DNA of 52,788 bases from Candidatus Uhrbacteria bacterium. Lineage in GTDB: Bacteria > Patescibacteriota > Patescibacteriia > JACQRZ01. Shown in pieces: positions 37,857 through 47,406 of this stretch (the first letter of the stretch is position 1; the number at the start of each line of letters is the position of its first letter). The notes beneath the pieces were generated by a model. The model was not told the DNA's origin. It worked only from the letters and a program-made list of their open reading frames with translations, and searched no databases. The stretch covers positions 1 to 52,788 of the forward strand of contig JACQSB010000002.1 of the NCBI GenBank assembly GCA_016206175.1, read 5' to 3'. A program made the translations under genes and the position numbers.

Positions 37857-38678
37857 ATGATTCTCTTATCCAATCATTTTACGGAAATTAAAAAGAGATT
37901 TACGGGGAGAAAGGTTGCTATTATGCTTGATTTCGACGGCACTCTTTCATCGATAGCTTCGACTCCTCAACGCGCTCGGATTCATGTCGGCATCAAAAAA
38001 GTACTGAAAAAGCTTTCTCAATCCCCCCATACTATGTATATCGTGAGCGGACGATCCGTTGCTGATGTCAAAAAAAAGATTGGCATAGCCAACGTGACAT
38101 ATGTAGGCAATCACGGTATGGAATGGGAGATGGGCGGTAGACGCAAAACCATTCCATTGCCACGTACCATAAAACAAGCTATAGGGAAAGCAAAACAAAA
38201 ACTGCGCATTATTCAAAAAAAGTTCCCCGGGATCCTCATTGAAGATAAACAGTTGGCAGTAGCGTTGCACTATCGCGGTATCAGGAAAACGGATGCAAAA
38301 TCGTTTCAGACACAGACTGCATCTCTTCTTGGCGAGCTGACACGAGATGAACACTTGAAGATCGGCAAGGGAAAAAAAGTATTTGAGCTGCTTCCGAATA
38401 TTGCGTGGAATAAAGGGTTTTTTGTGCGAATGATGGTAAAAACGGAATTAAAAAATATGGCACAGAAAGATATTATCTATATCGGTGACGATCAGACAGA
38501 CGAGGATGTTTTTCGTATTTTACCAAAAGCACTGACAATACGCGTTGGGAAAAATAAAAAAAGCGCGGCGCGTTATTATGTGCGTTCGCTGCAAAGTGTG
38601 TATCAGATTCTCACAATGCTGGTTTCCCGTTACCCGAGCGAGAGAAGTATTTTTAGAAACTCGGCTGACCAACGGTAG
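37857..38678 (+). CDS. otsB: trehalose-6-phosphate phosphatase
   Basis: IMLDFDGTLSSIASTP, IVSGRSVADVKKKI, YVGNHGMEWE, IYIGDDQTDEDVF. Confidence 0.92.
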   Translation: MILLSNHFTEIKKRFTGRKVAIMLDFDGTLSSIASTPQRARIHVGIKKVLKKLSQSPHTMYIVSGRSVADVKKKIGIANVTYVGNHGMEWEMGGRRKTIPLPRTIKQAIGKAKQKLRIIQKKFPGILIEDKQLAVALHYRGIRKTDAKSFQTQTASLLGELTRDEHLKIGKGKKVFELLPNIAWNKGFFVRMMVKTELKNMAQKDIIYIGDDQTDEDVFRILPKALTIRVGKNKKSAARYYVRSLQSVYQILTMLVSRYPSERSIFRNSADQR

Positions 38679-40846
38679 ACATTATATCCACGAACAACCG
38701 CCCGGAGTTTTTTCATCCGTTTGTGTTGTTCGGATTGCGGCATACAGAGCGCGGCATGGATTGCGTCTGCCGTTTGTTCTCCATTATACGGATTTACGAT
38801 CAGCGCGTCCTTCAAATCTCGCGATGCGCCGGTGAATTGGCTTAAGATAAGCACGCCCTGTTCATCGTTTCTGCTTGCGACATATTCTTTGGCAACCAAA
38901 TTCATGCCATCATGCAACGATGTGACGAGGCAGACATTCGCCACGCGATACAATTCGTAAATTTCTTCATGCGTATGGTGGCGCTCCAATAAGGTGACGG
39001 GCCGCCACGTTCCTTTTTGAAAACGGGCATTTATTCTTTCAACTTCAGAGCGAACATCTTCGGCGAATTCGCGGTATTTTTGCACCGTTTCCCTGCTCGG
39101 GGAAGCGACTTGGATGAAAGAGAATTTTTCTTGATATGCAGGATACTTCGTAAGAAAAATTTCAATCGCTTTTAAGCGTTCAAGAATCCCTTTTGTGTAA
39201 TCCAAGCGGTCGACACCGATCCCGATAAACGTTGCATCGATATCCAACTTATTGAGCAGACGTTTGCGACTCTGTGTGTAATCCGCCTCCGCTTCATTGC
39301 CGTTAAAGAATGCAATGCTGATCGGGAATGTCCTGATAAGCGATGTATGGTCATGGCGCGTGATGGTAAACTGTTCGTAGTCGATCAGAGATTCGAGTTC
39401 TCTTCCGACCGTCTCGATAAAATTATTGCAATGCTGTTGCGTATGGAATCCTAGTAGGTCCGCGCCCAACATTCCTTCTAGCATCTCTTTTTTCCATGGG
39501 CAAATGGAAAAACTTTCCGGACCGACCCATGGGATGTGCCAAAAGATTCCGATCTGCGCATCAGGCCTACTCTTTTTGACCATGCTGGGGAGAAGGGCGA
39601 GGTGAAAATCCTGGACGAGCACGATTGGCTTTTCCTTTTTTTGTATTGCGTTTAACACCGTCTGCGCAAACTTGCCATTTACTTTCTTGTATTCAATCCA
39701 ATCTTCTTTCCTAAAAATTGGCCGCGTGTGCGCATGATGGAAAAGCGGCCAGAGGCCCTCGTTGGAAAATCCCCTATAGAACCCTTTATTTTCTTCCTCT
39801 GTCAGCCAGATGCGTTGGAGGACATATTTCGGATCATTCGGCGGAACAAGGATTTTGTTTTCCGCGTCAACTACCTCGCGGTCAGCTTCTCCGCTTCCAT
39901 AGGCGATCCAAGTGCCACCACATGCTTGCATGATCGGCTCAACAGCAGTCACCATGCCGCTTGCAGGCACATGATATGTGATTTCATTCCCCTTTTTTGT
40001 ATGGATATACGGTTCGCGATTTGATATTAAGACGATCGTTCTGTCTTTGGCGTTTTCAGTAACAAATTCTTTCAGCCGCTCCGCTGTCCACGGTGAAGCG
40101 AGGCGTTCAAGGCTTGATCTCGCTTCCTCTTGGGCGGCATGTCGCGCTTCCATAAGGTTGCGCCGCATTTTCGTTATTTCTTTTGTGATCGGAGAGAAAA
40201 ACCAAGATGCCGCTCCTCCTTTCCCATCATTGGTTTCTGACGGCGACTGTAAGGAACGGGCGATGCTTTTAATCGGTACAAAAATCAACCAGCGAAGAAT
40301 CACCACGACAGCGGCGACGATCAAAAAAATTTGTACTCCCAAGCGGAGTAGATTCCGTTTCCATATCTCATCCAAACGTGCGGCGATGTAGTCTGCATTT
40401 TGTACAACCATTACGGCGCCGATGACGCTCTGATCTTCGTGCATCGGCGAGGCGATGAGATACATTTTTTTTCCATCGATTGTTGCAAAACCGCCTCGCG
40501 CCGTATCTTCATCCATCGCAAATGGCGCGAACTGCTGCTCTGCTAAAGACTCTTTTGTAAGGTTTGGCGAAAGCAGAAGAATGGAATCTTGGTTATCATA
40601 AATGACAAGTCCCGCCAACCGTTCCCGATTCGCAAATTTTTCGACAATTTTTTGTAATGCTTTTTCCGACTTGTTGATGTTTGGTTCGATCGCTTCCTTA
40701 AATGATTCCGCAAGCAAAATTGATCGATATTCCAAGTCGCTCTTAAGGCGCTTTTCTTCTTGCTGTGCTTGGCTGATAGCAAGCGCGATACTTACTCCGG
40801 CAGCAATGAGCACAATAACGGAGAGTGCAGCTAGAAATTGTTTCAT
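38630..40846 (-). CDS. otsA: membrane-anchored sensor/HAMP-like trehalose-6-phosphate synthase (GT20)
   Basis: TM1, extracytoplasmic domain, TM2 plus HAMP-like linker; then VLISNREPYIH, GFSNEGLWPLFH, VQDFHLALLP, GVDRLDYTKGI, SLHDGMNLVAKEYVASR. Start 40846 preferred over 40912. Confidence 0.9.
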   Translation of the reverse strand: MKQFLAALSVIVLIAAGVSIALAISQAQQEEKRLKSDLEYRSILLAESFKEAIEPNINKSEKALQKIVEKFANRERLAGLVIYDNQDSILLLSPNLTKESLAEQQFAPFAMDEDTARGGFATIDGKKMYLIASPMHEDQSVIGAVMVVQNADYIAARLDEIWKRNLLRLGVQIFLIVAAVVVILRWLIFVPIKSIARSLQSPSETNDGKGGAASWFFSPITKEITKMRRNLMEARHAAQEEARSSLERLASPWTAERLKEFVTENAKDRTIVLISNREPYIHTKKGNEITYHVPASGMVTAVEPIMQACGGTWIAYGSGEADREVVDAENKILVPPNDPKYVLQRIWLTEEENKGFYRGFSNEGLWPLFHHAHTRPIFRKEDWIEYKKVNGKFAQTVLNAIQKKEKPIVLVQDFHLALLPSMVKKSRPDAQIGIFWHIPWVGPESFSICPWKKEMLEGMLGADLLGFHTQQHCNNFIETVGRELESLIDYEQFTITRHDHTSLIRTFPISIAFFNGNEAEADYTQSRKRLLNKLDIDATFIGIGVDRLDYTKGILERLKAIEIFLTKYPAYQEKFSFIQVASPSRETVQKYREFAEDVRSEVERINARFQKGTWRPVTLLERHHTHEEIYELYRVANVCLVTSLHDGMNLVAKEYVASRNDEQGVLILSQFTGASRDLKDALIVNPYNGEQTADAIHAALCMPQSEQHKRMKKLRAVVRGYNVYRWSAEFLKILLSLG

Positions 40847-41025
40847 GTGCAAAAGCCTAGCATGTGTACGCCACTTTGTCGATCCTCTTCTACTTATTAT
40901 ACAAGCATCCACTTCCTCTTGATCTTTTCAAAGAGCCGTGGTAAGATTCATTTTGCTTTTTGTTCTTAACACAATCTAGGGAGCGGATACTACCTCTTCG
41001 TCCCTCTCCCCTAGAACCATATTAT

Positions 41026-41244
41026 ATGGGATTACCTGGAAAACGGTTATCTCGGTCATCGAAACGGAGACGAGCATCTCACTTTGCGCTCTCCAAACGG
41101 GTCTTTGTCAAATGTTCGCACTGCGCCAAGCCGATCATGTCCCACCGCGTATGCGCGTACTGTGGACACTACAAAGAAAAAGAAATCGTCCCGCTCCGCG
41201 TACGAAAAACGGCGGTAAATGCCGAAGAACCAAAGACCGAATAA
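41026..41244 (+). CDS. rpmF: 50S ribosomal protein L32
   Basis: SRSSKRRRASHFAL...KCSHCAKPIMSHRVCAYCGHYKEKEIV (CxxC pairs). Confidence 0.88.
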   Translation: MGLPGKRLSRSSKRRRASHFALSKRVFVKCSHCAKPIMSHRVCAYCGHYKEKEIVPLRVRKTAVNAEEPKTE

Positions 41245-41256
41245 CACCACGAGTGT

Positions 41257-41751
41257 ATGGCCAATCGCTATCTCTCTCGGTCGTTAGCAGTACAGACTTT
41301 GTACGAATGGGATTTCCGTTCCTACGATCGAGAGAAGGCATCCGAGCTCATTACTTATAACTTCCAAGAGTTTGCGCCCGAGTTCAATGACGATGGATTC
41401 GCGCGCCATCTTGTGGAGGGTGTCCTCGAACATCAGGAGCCGATCGACGCTTTTATTGTGCAATACGCGCCGGAGTGGCCGCTTGCGCAAATCACAACCA
41501 TTGACCGCAATATCTTGCGCCTTGGGATTTATGAAATGGTCTACGACCAGGACATCCCCGCGCGCGTTGCTATCAATGAGAGCATAGAGCTTGCCAAAGC
41601 CTATGGAGGACCCTCATCTTCCAAGTTTATCAACGGCGTGCTTGGTTCGCTCTATAAAGATATCCTTCCGCAGATCCAAGAAAAGGAACTACGGCTAGAA
41701 AAAACACAAAAGGAAAAGAAACAGCCCAAAGAGAAAAAGGAAACTGAATGA
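41257..41751 (+). CDS. nusB: transcription antitermination factor NusB
   Basis: [14 protein letters not shown]...[58 protein letters not shown]. Confidence 0.95.
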   Translation: MANRYLSRSLAVQTLYEWDFRSYDREKASELITYNFQEFAPEFNDDGFARHLVEGVLEHQEPIDAFIVQYAPEWPLAQITTIDRNILRLGIYEMVYDQDIPARVAINESIELAKAYGGPSSSKFINGVLGSLYKDILPQIQEKELRLEKTQKEKKQPKEKKETE

Positions 41752-42449
41752 GCATGGACAAGAATTTTAAGCTGCTGCAAAAAAAAATTAAGGTTTCATT
41801 TAAGAACGCTGATCTTTTGCGTCAGGCAATGGTGCACCGTTCTTATATTAACGAGAACCCAACGTTCCCTCTCGAACATAACGAACGCCTGGAGTTTCTA
41901 GGCGACGCGGTGCTCGAGCTCGTTGTCACTGATTATTTATACCGTACGTTTTCAACCGCGGCAGAAGGAGAGATGACAAATTGGCGCGCAAGTTTGGTGA
42001 ATAGCAAGATGCTTGCCGAGGTGGCGCATGAGCTTGAGGTGGAGCCGTTGCTGTATTTGAGCCGCGGTGAATCAAAAGGTTCGACGAAAGCGCGCAATTA
42101 TATTCTCACCAATTCGTTGGAAGCCCTCATTGGCGCAATCTATCTTGATCGCGGTTACGGAGCAGCGGAGAAATTTATTTCCGCCTTTATCCTCACCAAG
42201 CTGCCGATGGTTTTTGAGAAGCGTCTTGATGTGGATCCGAAGAGCAGATTTCAAGAGCTCGCGCAGGAAAAAATGAAAATAACGCCACGCTATCAAGTGT
42301 TGCACGAAGAAGGTCCTGATCATGCAAAGATATTTCAAATCGGAATATTTCTTGGCGATAAACTCGTTGCTCAAGGGCAAGGCTCAAGTAAGCAGGAAGC
42401 GCAGGAACAAGCCGCTACACGCGCGCTGGAAGCGAGCGGCTGGGAGTAA
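41748..42449 (+). CDS. rnc: ribonuclease III
   Basis: [23 protein letters not shown]-terminal dsRBD; ATGA overlap with nusB. Confidence 0.96.
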   Translation: MSMDKNFKLLQKKIKVSFKNADLLRQAMVHRSYINENPTFPLEHNERLEFLGDAVLELVVTDYLYRTFSTAAEGEMTNWRASLVNSKMLAEVAHELEVEPLLYLSRGESKGSTKARNYILTNSLEALIGAIYLDRGYGAAEKFISAFILTKLPMVFEKRLDVDPKSRFQELAQEKMKITPRYQVLHEEGPDHAKIFQIGIFLGDKLVAQGQGSSKQEAQEQAATRALEASGWE

Positions 42450-42500
42450 ATGAGAACGCAATGTAATGTGCGGGAGCGGAGACAGACTGTGTCGTGCCAA

Positions 42501-42531
42501 CTTGTCCTCCGAAGCCTTGGCAAGGAGGGAG
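42501..42531. repeat. palindromic element between convergent genes
   Basis: TCCTCCGAAGCCTTGGCAAGGAGGGA nested hairpin. Confidence 0.5.
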
Positions 42532-42533
42532 CT

Positions 42534-43055
42534 TTACGCGGAGTCTGATCGTTTGCGGTCCGCCTCGAGCGTTTTAAGGATCTGCGCTACGATCCCGTAA
42601 GGATCCGGCACTTGGCGGAACGCGAAACGTTCATGAGTTCCGGCGGTCTGGATATACACGTTGCCATAATTGAAAATCGTGGGGAGGACTCCTTTCACTT
42701 CGGCAGTGACGTCTTGAATGCGCGAAATTTCTTGTTTTGCTATGACGCGAAAGAAGAGCGCTTTTTGCTGGATGTCGACAATATGCTTGTCTGTGACAAT
42801 CCAAATGTCGAGGAAATAGTCAAAGAATGAATACAAAATAAAGAGCAGAACATAAGCGTAGTAGACCGTGCCAAATAATTTGACAATCAGTTGTAGCGCA
42901 TCGCCGCTCGGCAGAGGGTAGTCAAGCAATTTTGTTACGAGCGCAAATAGAGTGGGAAGCGAAAGGAGCACGAGAAACATGAAGATATGGACCAAAAATG
43001 TGATCGGATCCCGTCGTACTTTGAGGATGGTATGTTCGTTGTTGAATAGAGACAT
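42534..43055 (-). CDS. bacterial PH (YdbT-like) domain membrane protein
   Basis: Two TM segments; YFLDIWIVTDKHIVDIQQKALFFRVIAKQEISRIQDVTAEVKGVLPTIFNYGNVYIQTAG. Confidence 0.78.
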   Translation of the reverse strand: MSLFNNEHTILKVRRDPITFLVHIFMFLVLLSLPTLFALVTKLLDYPLPSGDALQLIVKLFGTVYYAYVLLFILYSFFDYFLDIWIVTDKHIVDIQQKALFFRVIAKQEISRIQDVTAEVKGVLPTIFNYGNVYIQTAGTHERFAFRQVPDPYGIVAQILKTLEADRKRSDSA

Positions 43056-43067
43056 ACGAATAGAGCG

Positions 43068-43304
43068 CTAGTAGTCAAAAAAAATAGACGGGCGGACAAA
43101 ATCCCACTTTACTTTACTCGTTGCGGCAGTAGTGATTCCTGATACAACGATCGGCAGAGATATCAGGAAATATCCGATGATGACTATCCATACGGTCAGA
43201 GACAAGCCATTGTACTTTATTAAAAAAAAGATAGTGAGGATACTCAAGAGCAGCCAGAAGAATAGCATTACTCCGAAGATGGAAAAAACGATTGTTCCGA
43301 TCAT
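43068..43304 (-). CDS. hypothetical two-TM membrane protein
   Basis: Hydrophobic ORF; start 43304 avoids overlap with argS. Confidence 0.5.
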   Translation of the reverse strand: MIGTIVFSIFGVMLFFWLLLSILTIFFLIKYNGLSLTVWIVIIGYFLISLPIVVSGITTAATSKVKWDFVRPSIFFDY

Positions 43305-43317
43305 ATTTCTTGCGATG

Positions 43318-45141
43318 TTACATTTCTTCGAGTGTCTTGATGCCGAGTAAAGCAAGTCCGTCTTTTAATATCCTGGCGATCGCAACGACGATACAGAGTC
43401 GTTGATCGCGTATCTGCTTTTCGGCAGCAAGGATTGGGTGCGAGTGATAGTATTCATTCGCCGTTTTTGCGAGCTCGTACAAGTAGCGGGCAAGTTGCGA
43501 TGGATCGTAGTGTTCGGCAGCTTCTCGAAGCGTAGTCGGATATTTCGCAAGAGAGATGATGAGCCGTTTTTCTGCACGCCAATCATACTGTGTCGATATG
43601 CTTTTTTTTAGAATGGCTGTTTCGGCAGTTTTTGATTTTTTGATAATACTTTTGAGGCGCGCATAGGTGTATTGGAGATAGGGGCCGGTGCGTCCCTGGA
43701 ATGAGAGCGATTCTTTTGGATTAAATACCATGTCTGAACGAGGCGTCACTTCAAGAATAAAAAATTTCAACGCGGCAAGTGCGATGATCTGTGCTCGGCG
43801 CGCACGTTCTTTTTTTGAAAGGGATGTCCGTTCATCAAGCTCTTTCCCCACCATATCGGCAAGCTCTGCTAAAAGATCATCGATATCTACAACAGTACCC
43901 TCTCTCGATTTCATTCGGCCTTCCGGAAGATTGACGATGCCATAGCTGATGTGCGCAAGACCTCGCACCTGTTTTGGATCAATGAGTTCAAGCACCTTGA
44001 AGAGTTGCTTGAAATACAAATCCTGTTCTGATCCCACAACATAGAGTGTTGAGTGTGCTCGGAAGTCTTTCTGGCGTTTTTGGGCAAGATACATATCTTG
44101 CGTGATATAGAGGCTTGTCCCATCGCTTCGGAGGAGTACCTTGTCTGGCAGGTCGTGCTTTTCAAGTCTCGCGATAACTGCTCCACTCACGTCTTTTGCG
44201 AGGTGGCCATCCTTTACCGCGCGCTCAATAATTTCTTTCCCCTTTTTATAGATACTGCTTTCGAAATAGATTTTATCAAATGATAGGCCGAGCGAAGCAA
44301 ATGTTTCCTTGAATCCTCCGAGCACCCACGTATTCATTTTTTTCCAAAGCGCGCGTGTTGCTTTGTCGTCTGCTTCCCATTGCAAGAGGCACTCTTTTGC
44401 ACGGTCTTCTATTTTTGAGTTTTCTTTTCTAAGTGTTTCATATAATACGTAATAATCTCCAACGAAATGGTCTCCTTTTTTCTTTGTGCTTGCCGGTGTC
44501 GGCAGTTTTTGTGTTTTGAGTTTTGTATTTTCAAGGTATGCCACCATCGATTTACAAATGTGGATACCGCGGTCATTGACCAAGCAAGTCTTGATTACAC
44601 GTTTTCCCGCGGCTTTCAAGAGCCGTGCTATGCTGTCTCCCAAAAAGCCATTGCGCGCATGTCCGAGGTGGATCGGTTTGTTGGTATTCGGAGACACATA
44701 TTCAATAACGACTGTTTCGTACCCTCCTTCGCGCAAGACTTCGAAGGGCACGTGGCCGAACTGTTTCGACGCGGTAATTTCGTCCAATACCCGTGCTGCG
44801 GTTAAGGAGGGTTGCAGATAGATATTGAGGTACGGTCCCACAGCTTGCACATTTTCGATAAGCGGATGAGAGATTTCTCTTTGGAGTAATATTGCGATTT
44901 GCGCGGGGTTTTGTTTGAAAGCGCGCGCAAGGGTAAAACAAGGAATAGCGATATCGCCGAACTTCGAGTCTGGTGGTATTTCAAATGTAATACTGTCTGG
45001 CGAGAGCGGTATTCCTTGCATGGAGCTTGCAACGCGGTGGATCGCTTCTGCTATCTCGCGCTGCAATTCGGAAAAAGGCTCTGAAAATCGTTGACATCGC
45101 TCCTTTTTATCCTGTTTCTTGCTTTTTTTGTATGATATCAT
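43318..45141 (-). CDS. argS: arginyl-tRNA synthetase
   Basis: VIEYVSPNTNKPIHLGHARNGFLGDSIARLL; GRMKSREGTVV; DALR-like C-term. Start 45141 follows its promoter. Confidence 0.95.
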   Translation of the reverse strand: MISYKKSKKQDKKERCQRFSEPFSELQREIAEAIHRVASSMQGIPLSPDSITFEIPPDSKFGDIAIPCFTLARAFKQNPAQIAILLQREISHPLIENVQAVGPYLNIYLQPSLTAARVLDEITASKQFGHVPFEVLREGGYETVVIEYVSPNTNKPIHLGHARNGFLGDSIARLLKAAGKRVIKTCLVNDRGIHICKSMVAYLENTKLKTQKLPTPASTKKKGDHFVGDYYVLYETLRKENSKIEDRAKECLLQWEADDKATRALWKKMNTWVLGGFKETFASLGLSFDKIYFESSIYKKGKEIIERAVKDGHLAKDVSGAVIARLEKHDLPDKVLLRSDGTSLYITQDMYLAQKRQKDFRAHSTLYVVGSEQDLYFKQLFKVLELIDPKQVRGLAHISYGIVNLPEGRMKSREGTVVDIDDLLAELADMVGKELDERTSLSKKERARRAQIIALAALKFFILEVTPRSDMVFNPKESLSFQGRTGPYLQYTYARLKSIIKKSKTAETAILKKSISTQYDWRAEKRLIISLAKYPTTLREAAEHYDPSQLARYLYELAKTANEYYHSHPILAAEKQIRDQRLCIVVAIARILKDGLALLGIKTLEEM

Positions 45142-45158
45142 AGTGTAAGCGCTACCCC

Positions 45159-45187
45159 ATTGTATCCTTTCAGTGGTGAGAGGGCAA
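45159..45187 (-). promoter_or_regulatory. sigma70-like promoter for argS (TTGCCC-N17-TACAAT)
   Basis: Reverse strand; same hexamers as the promoter at 29878-29906. Confidence 0.6.
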
Positions 45188-45202
45188 GACGATCCAAATG
45201 AT

Positions 45203-45934
45203 ATGTCTACCGTTTCCGTTTCACATCTTACGAAAAAATTTTCTCGCATCGTAGCGGTTGATGACATTTCTTTTTCTATTGAGGAGGGAAGCATCACCGG
45301 TTTTGTCGGTCCTAACGGAGCTGGCAAGACGACGACGATTCAAATGATGCTTGATCTCATTACACCGAGTAGCGGGAATATCAAAATATTCGACAAAGAA
45401 CTGCATTCGCATAGGGAAGAGATTCTCCAGAGAATGAATTTTTCTTCGCCGTACATCAATCTACCGTATAACCTTACGGTGCGCGAGAATCTTCTCACGT
45501 TCGCTCGGTTCTATGGAGTGAAGCACCCCATGAGGCGCATCCAAGAGCTCGCGGATTTTTTTGATATCACATCGCTGCTTGGCATGATGACGCGTTCACT
45601 TTCTAGTGGGCAGCTTGCGCGCGTCAATCTTACCAAAGCATTACTCAACAGCCCTTCCCTGCTGTTGCTCGATGAGCCAACGGCATCGCTTGATCCTGAC
45701 ATTGCGGATAGGACTCGTGCGATGCTGCGCGATATTCACACAAAGCATCATATCACCATGTTGTATACTTCTCACAACATGGTTGAGGTGGAAGAAATGT
45801 GCGATCGGGTACTATTTATCAACGAAGGAAAAATCGTCGATGACGGAAGTCCGCGTGCGCTTGCTGCCAAGTATGGCCGCCGAGACATGAATGAAGTATT
45901 TTTAACGATTGCCCGTGGCAACTCCTCTGTATGA
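45203..45934 (+). CDS. ABC transporter ATP-binding protein
   Basis: Walker A GPNGAGKTT, signature SLSSGQLARVNLTKAL, Walker B LLLLDEPTASLD. Confidence 0.95.
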   Translation: MSTVSVSHLTKKFSRIVAVDDISFSIEEGSITGFVGPNGAGKTTTIQMMLDLITPSSGNIKIFDKELHSHREEILQRMNFSSPYINLPYNLTVRENLLTFARFYGVKHPMRRIQELADFFDITSLLGMMTRSLSSGQLARVNLTKALLNSPSLLLLDEPTASLDPDIADRTRAMLRDIHTKHHITMLYTSHNMVEVEEMCDRVLFINEGKIVDDGSPRALAAKYGRRDMNEVFLTIARGNSSV

Positions 45935-46719
45935 AACTCCATCGGATCACGGCAATCATCATACGGCATTTATATCTGTATAAGCGGAGTTTTCCTCGGC
46001 TCATGGACTTGCTGTATTGGCCCGCACTTGATGTCTTGCTCTGGGGATTTATCAGTATGTATCTCGGGTCTGTTGCCGGCTCGGTACCGAATGCGCTGAC
46101 ACTCTTTTTGGGCGCACTCATTTTATGGAATCTATTGAACCAAGCGCAGAAAGGTGTGTCGATTACGTTCCTCGAAGAAGTATGGGCGCGCAATTTGCTT
46201 AATATGTTCGTCACACCACTGACTGTATCGGAATTTTTATCCGCCAGTTTCCTGCTCGGTGTCATACGCATTGTGATCGTTACGGTCGTTATGGCGGCAC
46301 TGTCGTTTCTTTTCTATGCGTTTAACCTTTTTCAATTTGGGCTCTTCCTCATTCCATTTATTTCACTGCTGCTCGTTTTTGGATGGGTGCTGGGCGTGTT
46401 TACGACCGGCTTGATTTTACGGTATGGGTCTGCCGCACAAGTGTTGGCGTTCGGATTTGTTTTATTGATACAGCCATTCAGCGCCGTATTCTATCCGGTG
46501 TCTGTCATTCCGGAATCAGTACGATGGATAGCATACCTTGTGCCATCTACGTATGTATTTGAGGGCATGCGAGCTGTCATCGCCTCGGGAATAATCCCCG
46601 GCTCCTTGTTGTTCGGCGCCGTGCTTTCTACATCGATATTCTCCGTACTGTCGTGGCTTTACTTCTTGCGTATGTTTGCACACGCGAAAGTGAACGGTGC
46701 GCTTATGAAGTTGGACTAA
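45931..46719 (+). CDS. ABC-2 type transporter permease
   Basis: About six TM segments; ATGA overlap with the ATPase gene. Confidence 0.9.
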   Translation: MKLHRITAIIIRHLYLYKRSFPRLMDLLYWPALDVLLWGFISMYLGSVAGSVPNALTLFLGALILWNLLNQAQKGVSITFLEEVWARNLLNMFVTPLTVSEFLSASFLLGVIRIVIVTVVMAALSFLFYAFNLFQFGLFLIPFISLLLVFGWVLGVFTTGLILRYGSAAQVLAFGFVLLIQPFSAVFYPVSVIPESVRWIAYLVPSTYVFEGMRAVIASGIIPGSLLFGAVLSTSIFSVLSWLYFLRMFAHAKVNGALMKLD

Positions 46720-46733
46720 CGGACCTCGGAACT

Positions 46734-47393
46734 TCAGCGTGCCCTTTTTGGAATTTTTTTGATAAATGGAGTGACGAACTCCGCGTTTTGTTCCGCTTTT
46801 CCTGTGCGATCGATAATGCCACGGAAAATGATCGTGTGATATCCTTGCTGCCGTCTTTGCAGGATAAAATCCTGCAAAGCTTCGTTTTCCTTTCTGATGG
46901 TATTGAGCATATTTGCGGGAAACACACTCGGGTCGGCAATGTGATCTCCCCATGCAGTGAATCTGAACTCCATTTGCACGGGCACGTACCCTTCTTTTTG
47001 CAGCGCAGAAACTGGCTTGTTAGCAAAAAATGACCCGAGATTAAACCGGCGAAAAACAGCTACCCCATGACCTTGCTTTAAGGTTTTTGTAGTGGGATTA
47101 TATTCGCCGCGCGCAAGACGCACGTCATACCCATTGCGGATTGCATCATGGATGTAGTTTCGGATTGTCTGCGCATAGCTTAACGAGGGATCGTTATCGG
47201 TTTGGATGCCTACTGTTTCGAGCTCTCGCTCCTTTCTGTAATAATGCTTATCGTAGGGCGTACTGCCTGCGAAATCATCTTTTCTGTTTCCAATAAAATA
47301 GTATCCGCGTGCAAGAAGCTGCTCTGGCGAGTATTTCGTATAGGGCCGCTCCCTCATCTCGACAAAGATGGGTTCGCGTCTTTCATGTGGCAT
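46734..47393 (-). CDS. hypothetical protein, 219 aa
   Basis: Intact ORF between genes; no recognised domain. Confidence 0.6.
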   Translation of the reverse strand: MPHERREPIFVEMRERPYTKYSPEQLLARGYYFIGNRKDDFAGSTPYDKHYYRKERELETVGIQTDNDPSLSYAQTIRNYIHDAIRNGYDVRLARGEYNPTTKTLKQGHGVAVFRRFNLGSFFANKPVSALQKEGYVPVQMEFRFTAWGDHIADPSVFPANMLNTIRKENEALQDFILQRRQQGYHTIIFRGIIDRTGKAEQNAEFVTPFIKKIPKRAR

Positions 47394-47406
47394 ACCAATG
47401 GAAAAC

